Shown: piece after piece, positions 8,034 through 14,274 of the stretch
Position numbering within the stretch: position 1 is the first letter of the stretch
How the letters are laid out: each line of letters starts with the position of its first letter
NCBI RefSeq assembly: GCF_040361215.1
Contig: NZ_APND01000004.1
Span: 1-64,000 of the forward strand
Length of the DNA stretch: 64,000 nt
DNA from: Salinisphaera dokdonensis
GTDB taxonomy: Bacteria; Pseudomonadota; Gammaproteobacteria; Nevskiales; Salinisphaeraceae
Direction of reading: 5' to 3'
Program-made: the position numbers and the translations under genes
The notes under the pieces: model-generated
Database searches by the model: none
What the model saw: the letters and a program-made list of their open reading frames with translations, nothing else
Told to the model about the DNA's origin: nothing

Positions 8034-8204
8034 ATGGCGAGTTATGTGATCCTGGCGATCCAGCTCATTGCCGTTCTTCTGGGCCTTGGAGTTCTGTATA
8101 TCTCAGTGATTTCCAAGCGCGAGGAACAGCAGGAACGTTTGCGCAAAGATCAGTCTTCGAAGCATTCACGCTTTGCCGATTGTAAGTCCCGACCTGGACG
8201 CTAG
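8034..8204 (+). CDS. Very small membrane protein
   Basis: A 56-residue frame starting at an ATG with cggaga 7 bases upstream. Residues 3-25 (YVILAIQLIAVLLGLGVLYI) form one hydrophobic helix, followed by a charged tail (SKREEQQERLRKDQ). The helix and tail resemble many single-pass small proteins. No known family. It lies just left of the palindrome-rich gap. Confidence 0.45.
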   Translation: MASYVILAIQLIAVLLGLGVLYISVISKREEQQERLRKDQSSKHSRFADCKSRPGR

Positions 8205-8420
8205 CAGAAGATCGATCCGGCGCACTGCTGTGTCTCGGGTTTTTGGGGTCGGCAAGCTTAGTAGCGGCGCGTCCAATCCCTGATAGCGTTACTTTCCTTA
8301 CAGCGCGTCGGCACGCCTCAGTCGCCAAGGCTTCGAGTCCACCGATTAGTAAGCGACTGCGCTTCTAATCCTCGCCATAGCTCGCGGGCTGTTCCTCATA
8401 TCGAATAAGCGCCGGTAGTG

Positions 8421-8459
8421 CCCGACTGGGCCCCGGCAGGGGCCCAGTTGGGCCCCTAA
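8421..8459. repeat. GGGCCC-rich palindromic element, copy 1
   Basis: A perfect inverted repeat, actgggcccc-ggca-ggggcccagt (8425-8448), is followed by another ggGCCCC unit up to 8456. No T-run follows, so a simple terminator is unlikely. It resembles the element at 8491-8531. Confidence 0.75.
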
Positions 8460-8490
8460 GACGGCCGATTCGAACCACGCTAAACGCAAA

Positions 8491-8531
8491 AGGCCCCAAT
8501 CGGGCCCCGGCCGGGGCCCGATCGGGGCCCT
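8491..8531. repeat. GGGCCC-rich palindromic element, copy 2
   Basis: The core is a perfect palindrome (atcgggccccgg / ccggggcccgat, 8499-8522). It extends on both sides with ggcccc and ggggcc, giving a near-perfect palindrome of about 41 bases. It sits 32 bases after copy 1. Its role is unknown; it is a candidate for a repetitive extragenic or replication/transfer structure. Confidence 0.75.
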
Positions 8532-8699
8532 CGTGGGTTCACGCGTCTAGTTCTGTGCCGAAGCAAGATACGTTTTGGGCAGGCCGTTGCCGGGTTTACG
8601 CGTTCGCGTCTTAACCTCGAACGCTTGTCGAACGGCGTAACGGGTCTGCCTATGTAACCAGCCCGTTCCAACGAACTTAGAAGTACGCGCTTAAGAGCG

Positions 8700-9187
8700 C
8701 CCGTTACGTAAGGGGGATTACATCCCCAGTGTCCTCTATTTCGCACTCGCGGATACGCGAGGTCTGCGAACCGTTACACCCAAGGTACATAGCGGTATTC
8801 GCTGCGCGAGCGGAAACGTTGCCGCCTTGAAAAGTCGAAAAGTTACGAAAATCGGAACTTTGCGCCCTCGCGACTATTTGCCCGGACGGCAAGATATCTG
8901 AAATGGCTAATCCATTATGAAGGAGGTCGAAGCAAGCAATAACCCCTTATTCGTAAATGGTTAACTGAACCTTTCACCCTTTACGTAATTGGGTGCCATT
9001 TAAATAGGCAGTAAAAACGGAGTCAGAACCGGAACCTGGCAGGCACCCGAAATATCTCCTTCATAAAGGGGTTCTTACTCCAAATACCCTTTACTTCCGC
9101 GTGCGCGTGCGCAGGAAGGATATCTGGCCCAACGCCCCACTTGATAGTGAAGTGGGCAGGGCACCGCTACACGATCGAGGCGAAATA
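8700..9187. other. Palindrome-dense non-coding region before the MobI-like gene; candidate oriT
   Basis: No convincing gene lies in 8205-9187. Inverted repeats are unusually frequent: ggggat-tac-atcccc (8713-8727), ctcgcg-gata-cgcgag (8746-8761), gggtgcc / ggcacc (8991-8997 and 9042-9048), atgaaggag / ctccttcat (8917-8925 and 9056-9064) and aacccctt / aaggggtt (8941-8948 and 9066-9073). In SXT-type integrative elements and IncC plasmids the transfer origin lies directly upstream of mobI. The position and structure here fit an oriT, but no nick site can be named. Confidence 0.4.
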
Positions 9188-9703
9188 GTGAACGACACAG
9201 AAGACAAGCTAGAACAGGGGCTCGACCAAGCCTACGAAGGGGCGCTCAAGGGCGCTCAGTTTCTCTACGAGCGCGCATTCGCGGCGGCCGAAGCGTTCTG
9301 GGAGGCACATCACCGGAACCATAAATTACGGCCGAAACATGAATGGGGCTTTATCGGCGTGAGAGTGCGCCTACGCAACGGCTCAGTACAGATCGAATGG
9401 TTTCGCGCGAAGTATTGGCAACCGCGCTACCGTTCTGGCAACGACACTCGGCGACAGCCCGCCTTGCAATACCTGCCGCGGGGCAAGTCCATGCGTTACT
9501 CTGCCGCTGCGTTTCGCCGTGTTCGAGCCAAAGAGTGGGAAATCGACTTGGCGATGCTATTCGAAAATGAGTTCGAGGCGATTCGTCGACAGAGCCAAAT
9601 GCTCGGTAAGGTACGTCGATACATTATTGAGACGCGAAAGGCAGCCGCTGCCGAGCGAGCGTTGCCAGCAAGCGACGAGGCGCTATCCCCTATTTGCGAT
9701 TGA
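9188..9703 (+). CDS. MobI-like conjugative transfer accessory protein
   Basis: About 171 residues from the GTG at 9188, which has a gagg ribosome site; an earlier GTG at 9101 lacks one. An acidic helical N-terminus (LEQGLDQAYEGALKGAQFLY, AFAAAEAFWEAHHR) leads to a beta-rich core with WGFIGVRVRLRNG and VQIEWFRAKYW, then a basic helix (QMLGKVRRYIIETRKAAAAE). The AFW..hH and GVRVR...IEW pattern recalls proteins named MobI(A/C), relaxosome accessory factors encoded next to oriT in SXT/R391 and IncA/C elements. This is recognition from memory. The structured non-coding DNA upstream agrees with it. A phage or plasmid protein of other function is the alternative. Confidence 0.5.
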   Translation: MNDTEDKLEQGLDQAYEGALKGAQFLYERAFAAAEAFWEAHHRNHKLRPKHEWGFIGVRVRLRNGSVQIEWFRAKYWQPRYRSGNDTRRQPALQYLPRGKSMRYSAAAFRRVRAKEWEIDLAMLFENEFEAIRRQSQMLGKVRRYIIETRKAAAAERALPASDEALSPICD

Positions 9704-9764
9704 GATCGCGTAAGCGCATGTCCGTCGGTGCGATGGCTCTGGCAAGCTAACCATCGCACTGTTG

Positions 9765-10166
9765 TCACGGGCGAGGATAGGGCGCCACGCAAAAGAGCGC
9801 CGCACCCGCCGGGTGGCAATACACATAACGCACGTACCTAGCCCAGAGTCGGCTTCGCGTAAGGCCTTGATTCCAATCTCCGTAAAGCTGCCAACACGGG
9901 AGATAGTTGGCTTCCCGCATACCTTGCTGTAGCGGCTGTAGCGCCATAGCCGGAAGCAGCGAGCGAAGCAAAGGCTTGGCTCCGTCGAGCCAGTCGTTCG
10001 TGGTAGGCGCTGTCAATTGCCGACGTAGATCCTGAGCCGATTCAGCCGTCCGGCAGATTAGTCCGACAGCGCCTTGTATATAGCAGTTATAGTGCGTTTT
10101 TTGTCTGAAGTGTTCGAAGGCTGGTTGACGTGAAAGGAGATAAGGCCGGGGAGTTGCGGGCAGCAA
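9765..10166 (-). CDS. Hypothetical protein divergent from and overlapping hsdM
   Basis: A minus-strand frame of 133 codons. From about codon 34 on it looks like real protein: VGLICRTAESAQDLRRQL, then NDWLDGAKPLLRSLLPAMAL and ANYLPCWQLYGDWNQGL, ending in an aromatic, Pro-rich tail (RYVRYVYCHPAGAALF). The only start is a TTG at 10166, inside the first hsdM gene; no ATG or GTG precedes the convincing part. It may be a truncated gene whose front was replaced by the hsdM operon, or a frame with an unusual start. No family recognised. Confidence 0.35.
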   Translation of the reverse strand: MLPATPRPYLLSRQPAFEHFRQKTHYNCYIQGAVGLICRTAESAQDLRRQLTAPTTNDWLDGAKPLLRSLLPAMALQPLQQGMREANYLPCWQLYGDWNQGLTRSRLWARYVRYVYCHPAGAALFCVAPYPRP

Positions 10167-11635
10167 TGTGGGCAGCCGCCAACACGCTGCGCGGTTCCGC
10201 TGTAGATCGAACAGATTGGAAAGGCTACATCCTCCCGCTTTTGTTCTTTAAGCGTATTTCCGACGTGTGGGACGAGGAGACGTTCGAGGCGCAGGAGCTG
10301 TACGGAGAGACGGACCCATCGCTCTTTCCAGAGATTCACCGTTTCGTTGTTCCTGATGGTTGCCACTGGGAGGACGTGCGCGGGACTGCAACGAATGTTG
10401 GCGCCGCGCTACAGCACGCGATGCAGCAGATCGAGCGTGCAAACCCGGATACCCTTTTTCGCGTGTTCGGAGCGGCCGACTGGGGTAACAAAGAGAAATT
10501 CTCAGACGATCTGCTCAAGGATCTAATCGAGGGATTCTCTGGCATTGCTCTAGGCAATAGGGCGGTCAGTACAGACGTCCTCGGAGATGCGTACGAGTAC
10601 TTGGTCGGAAAGTTCGCCGATGTGACCCGGCGCAACAAAGCGGGCGAGTTCTACACCCCCCGAAGCGTCGTGCGAATGATGATCGAGATCCTCGACCCCT
10701 CAGAGGGCGAAAGCATCTACGACCCCGCCTGCGGTACTGGGGGCATGCTGCTGGGCGCGATAGAACATGTGAAACGCAAGGGCGGTGACGCGCGGACGTT
10801 CTACGGCAAGATTTACGGCCAAGAAAAGAACCTAACGACCTCTGCGATTGCGCGAATGAACCTCGTCTTGCACGGAATAGAGGATTTCGCGATTGCGCGT
10901 GAAGACACGCTTCGTAGTCCTGCGTTCACGGATGCAAGCACCAGCGGACTCGCCACCTTCGACTGTGTCGTCGCAAACCCGCCCTTCTCTCTCAAGGGAT
11001 GGGGGCGGGAGCTATGGGAAGCGGATCCGTGGTCCCGGGCTCGCTACGGCATTCCGCCTGCCGGCTACGGTGATTACGCATTTGTCCAGCACATGATTGC
11101 TTCGATGGCATCGACTGGGAATAGTCGGATGGCGGTCGTGCTGCCGCAGGGGGCTCTTTTTCGGAAATCGTCGGAAGGCGCGATTCGTCGATCCTTGCTT
11201 GAGAACGACATGATCGAGGCCGTCATCGGACTTGCCCCCAATCTTTTCTATGGTACGCAGTTGGCAGGCTGCGTGGTCGTACTTAGGCGCGCGAAGCCGG
11301 CTGAGCGAAAAAACAAGGTTCTAATCATTGATGCGTCAGGCATGTTTCGCAAAGGGCGCGCGCAGAACTTCCTCGACAAAGAGCATAGCGACCAGATAGT
11401 GGCTTGGTATCGCGCTTTTCAGGATGTAGAGGATCGCGCGAAGGTTGCGACCATCGACGAGATCAAGAATGAGGACTGGACGCTCAACATCTCCAGGTAT
11501 GTCCTGCCGACCATCGGCGAAGACATTCCACCGCTTCCTGACGCGATCGAGGCGTTCAAGAAAGCCCTTAAAGATGCGCACGCGGCTGAAAATCACTTGC
11601 GCAAGGTGCTGACCGAGGGTGGCTGGCTGCAATGA
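10130..11635 (+). CDS. hsdM: Type I restriction-modification DNA methyltransferase subunit (first HsdM)
   Basis: A 501-residue N6-adenine methyltransferase subunit. The N-terminal HsdM helical domain (LPLLFFKRISDVWDEE, about residues 35-50) is followed by the catalytic domain. The SAM-binding motif is DPACGTGGML at about 198-207 and the catalytic NPPF at 283-286. Both are intact. HsdM binds HsdS and methylates the recognition site; with HsdR it protects or cuts DNA. It starts at a GTG with aagg nearby and overlaps the next gene by four bases (ATGA). That next gene is a second, related but clearly different HsdM, which is unusual. Composition is less GC-rich than in the later genes of the operon. 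Confidence 0.95.
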   Translation: MKGDKAGELRAAMWAAANTLRGSAVDRTDWKGYILPLLFFKRISDVWDEETFEAQELYGETDPSLFPEIHRFVVPDGCHWEDVRGTATNVGAALQHAMQQIERANPDTLFRVFGAADWGNKEKFSDDLLKDLIEGFSGIALGNRAVSTDVLGDAYEYLVGKFADVTRRNKAGEFYTPRSVVRMMIEILDPSEGESIYDPACGTGGMLLGAIEHVKRKGGDARTFYGKIYGQEKNLTTSAIARMNLVLHGIEDFAIAREDTLRSPAFTDASTSGLATFDCVVANPPFSLKGWGRELWEADPWSRARYGIPPAGYGDYAFVQHMIASMASTGNSRMAVVLPQGALFRKSSEGAIRRSLLENDMIEAVIGLAPNLFYGTQLAGCVVVLRRAKPAERKNKVLIIDASGMFRKGRAQNFLDKEHSDQIVAWYRAFQDVEDRAKVATIDEIKNEDWTLNISRYVLPTIGEDIPPLPDAIEAFKKALKDAHAAENHLRKVLTEGGWLQ

Positions 11636-13140
11636 CCGAACAACTCTCCCAACGCGAACTCGAAAGCTACTTGTGGGGTGCGGCTACGCTTCTCCGCGGC
11701 CTTGTTGATGCCAGCGACTACAAGCAGTTTATCTTCCCACTTATGTTCTTTAAGCGTCTCTCCGACGTATGGGACGAAGACTATAGGGAAGCGCTCGAAG
11801 AGACTGGCGACCCTGGCTACGCTCAGGCCACAGCAAATGATCGCTTCGTTATCCCTGAGGGAGCGCATTGGAAAAATGTGCGGAGTGCGTCGAAGGATGT
11901 CGGTCGCGCGCTTCTGTCGGCCTTCCTAGCTATTGAAACGGGCAACCCATCACGTCTACAAAGCGTCTTTGGCAACGCCAACTGGACGGATAAGGGGCAG
12001 CTCTCGGATTCGACTTTAAAGAACCTGATTGAGCACTTCTCAAAGCACGACCTGACGCTCGCCGCCGTGCCCGAGGACGAGCTTGGCAACGGCTACGAGT
12101 ACCTCATCAAGAAGTTCGCCGATGACAGCGGCCACACCGCGCAGGAGTTCTACACCAACCGCACGCTGGTCCACCTCATGGCGCAAATGCTGGAGCCGAA
12201 GTCGGGCGAGAGCATCTACGACCCGACCTGCGGCACCGGCGGCATGCTGATCTCCTGCCTGGCCGAGGTGAAGCGGCGCGGCGGCGAGACGCGCACCATG
12301 GGCCTTTACGGGCAGGAGCTCATCACCATCACCGCCGCCATCGCCCGGATGAACCTCGTCATCCACGGCGTGTCGGACTTCCAGATCTCCAGCGGCAACA
12401 CGCTCGCCAATCCCGCCTTCGCGAAGGGCGACGAACTGCGCACCTTCGACGTGGTCCTCGCCAATCCGCCGTACTCCATCAAGAAATGGAACCGCGGCGC
12501 GTGGGAGAAGGATGTCTGGGGGCGCAACTTCCTCGGCACCCCGCCGCAGGGGCGCGCAGACTACGCCTTCTTCCAGCACATTCTGCAAAGCATGGACCCC
12601 GAGGCCGGGCGCTGCGCGATCCTGTTCCCGCATGGCGTGCTCTTCCGCAACGAAGAGGCCGAGATGCGGCGCAAGCTGATCGAGGCCGATCTGGTGGAAT
12701 GCGTGCTCGGGCTCGGGCCGGGGCTGTTCTACAACTCGCCGATGGAGGCCTGTGTCATCATCTGCCGCAGCGGTAAACCGGCCGAACGGCAGGGACGCAT
12801 CCTGTTCATCGACGCGGTGGCCGAGATCGCGCGCGAGCGGGCGCAGAGCTTTCTGCGCGACGCACATCAGGACCGCATCTTCGCGGCCTATCAGGCGTTT
12901 GAGGATGCACCCGGCTTTGCCGCCGTGGTCAGCAATGCTGATGTGCTGGCGGCAGAGGGGAATCTGTCTATCGCCCGCTATGTGAAAAAGCCAAAGGTAG
13001 AGGTCGCCGCAGAGGATGCTGTTTCGCTGGCTCTGGCCTGGGGCAATTTCGATGCCGAAGGGCGGGAGTTCTGGACTGGCATGGATGGGCTGGTCGACAT
13101 GCTGGACGGGCTTTCACCGGCGGAGGACGCCGATGCTTGA
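11632..13140 (+). CDS. hsdM: Type I restriction-modification DNA methyltransferase subunit (second HsdM)
   Basis: A 502-residue paralogue of the preceding subunit. It keeps the HsdM N-terminal signature (FIFPLMFFKRLSDVWDED), the SAM motif DPTCGTGGML (about 197-206) and the catalytic NPPY (278-281), so it should be active. It is translationally coupled on both sides: ATGA overlap with the first hsdM and an eight-base overlap with hsdS. From about 12,055 onwards codon third positions are much richer in G and C than before, so the gene looks like a mosaic of two sources. A heterodimer of the two HsdM proteins on one HsdS is possible; I know of no direct precedent for this pair. Confidence 0.95.
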   Translation: MTEQLSQRELESYLWGAATLLRGLVDASDYKQFIFPLMFFKRLSDVWDEDYREALEETGDPGYAQATANDRFVIPEGAHWKNVRSASKDVGRALLSAFLAIETGNPSRLQSVFGNANWTDKGQLSDSTLKNLIEHFSKHDLTLAAVPEDELGNGYEYLIKKFADDSGHTAQEFYTNRTLVHLMAQMLEPKSGESIYDPTCGTGGMLISCLAEVKRRGGETRTMGLYGQELITITAAIARMNLVIHGVSDFQISSGNTLANPAFAKGDELRTFDVVLANPPYSIKKWNRGAWEKDVWGRNFLGTPPQGRADYAFFQHILQSMDPEAGRCAILFPHGVLFRNEEAEMRRKLIEADLVECVLGLGPGLFYNSPMEACVIICRSGKPAERQGRILFIDAVAEIARERAQSFLRDAHQDRIFAAYQAFEDAPGFAAVVSNADVLAAEGNLSIARYVKKPKVEVAAEDAVSLALAWGNFDAEGREFWTGMDGLVDMLDGLSPAEDADA

Positions 13141-14272
13141 GCGCCCGTCAAAACTCATCTCCTACCGCTTCGATCAACTGGCGGATCAGATCAACAAGCG
13201 CGTCATGCCGGATGAGGCCGACGTGGATCGTTATGTCGGTCTGGAACACCTCGATCCCGACAGCCTGCGCATCCGTCGTTGGGGCGACACAAGCGAGGTC
13301 GAGTCCACCAAGCTGCTGTTCCAGCCGGGCGACATTATCTTCGGCAAGCGCCGGGTCTATCAACGCAAGGTGGCGGTGGCGGATTTCGAAGGAATCTGCT
13401 CGGCGCACGCCATGGTGCTGCGGGCCAAGTCAGACACCGTGCTGTCGGAGTTTCTGCCGTTCTTCATGCAGAGCGATTTGTTCATGGAGCGAGCGCTCAG
13501 CATCTCTGTTGGCTCGCTCTCACCTACGATTAACTGGAAGGCGTTGGCGAAGGAGGAATTCCTGCTGCCGCCGATCCAAGAGCAGGCGCGGCTGGTTGAG
13601 GCAAGCGTGGCGATTGAAGCCACAACTGATGGCTACCGGAATAGCCTCGATTCACTAAACGCTCTCCGGATCTCATTCTTAAGCGATCATTTCCTGCCGC
13701 GTCTTGATACGGGGTTGCCACTAAAGAGCGTGATCGACCTGCGATCCGGTGGCACTCCTTCTCGTTCCAAAGAGAACTATTGGGGCGGCACCTTGCCTTG
13801 GGCGAGCGGCAAAGATCTGAAGGTGCGCCAACTGTCGGATACAGAAGAGCACCTCACCGACGAGGGTTGGAAGGCAGCAAAGATTGCTCCTGCACGGGCA
13901 ACTCTAATTGTCGTTCGCGGGATGATCTTAGCGCACACATTCCCTGTCTCAGTTTGCCAAGTACCGATGGCGTTCAATCAGGACCTCAGAGCACTAGTAG
14001 CAGGCCCGAAGATTCGCCCCGAATACCTAACCGCATGGGCGGAATGGATGGGGCCATGGTTTTTATCGCGCACTGCGGAGTCGAGCCATGGGACCAAACG
14101 ATTAGAAGCCAAAACCATTGAGCAAACTGCTATCCCTGTAGAGGATCACGCCGTTCAGGATCAGCTGATTTCGCGGCACAATCAGATACTTCAAGAGATT
14201 AAATCAACAGAGATTCGATTGAGTGAGGTTGCGGCTCTCAAAAGGAAGTTCATTGAGGGCGTTGTGGGGTAG
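13133..14272 (+). CDS. hsdS: Type I restriction-modification specificity subunit HsdS
   Basis: A 379-residue specificity subunit with two target-recognition domains and two conserved helical spacers. The first half (about residues 1-155) ends in SVGSLSPTINWKALAKEEF and PPIQEQARLVE, typical of the end of a recognition domain and the start of the central spacer. The second half begins LKSVIDLRSGGTPSRSKENYW and ends with a second helical region (LISRHNQILQEI, AALKRKFIEGVVG). HsdS reads the bipartite DNA target and docks HsdM and HsdR. I start it at ATG 13133, overlapping hsdM. The second half is visibly less GC-rich than the first and than hsdR, which suggests exchange of the second recognition domain. 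Confidence 0.93.
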   Translation: MLERPSKLISYRFDQLADQINKRVMPDEADVDRYVGLEHLDPDSLRIRRWGDTSEVESTKLLFQPGDIIFGKRRVYQRKVAVADFEGICSAHAMVLRAKSDTVLSEFLPFFMQSDLFMERALSISVGSLSPTINWKALAKEEFLLPPIQEQARLVEASVAIEATTDGYRNSLDSLNALRISFLSDHFLPRLDTGLPLKSVIDLRSGGTPSRSKENYWGGTLPWASGKDLKVRQLSDTEEHLTDEGWKAAKIAPARATLIVVRGMILAHTFPVSVCQVPMAFNQDLRALVAGPKIRPEYLTAWAEWMGPWFLSRTAESSHGTKRLEAKTIEQTAIPVEDHAVQDQLISRHNQILQEIKSTEIRLSEVAALKRKFIEGVVG

Positions 14273-14274
14273 TC

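Noticed and set aside
8421..8531. Palindromes as ordinary terminators
   Set aside because: No T-run follows either stem on either strand, and two near-identical elements in tandem are not needed for one small gene; kept as repeats instead.
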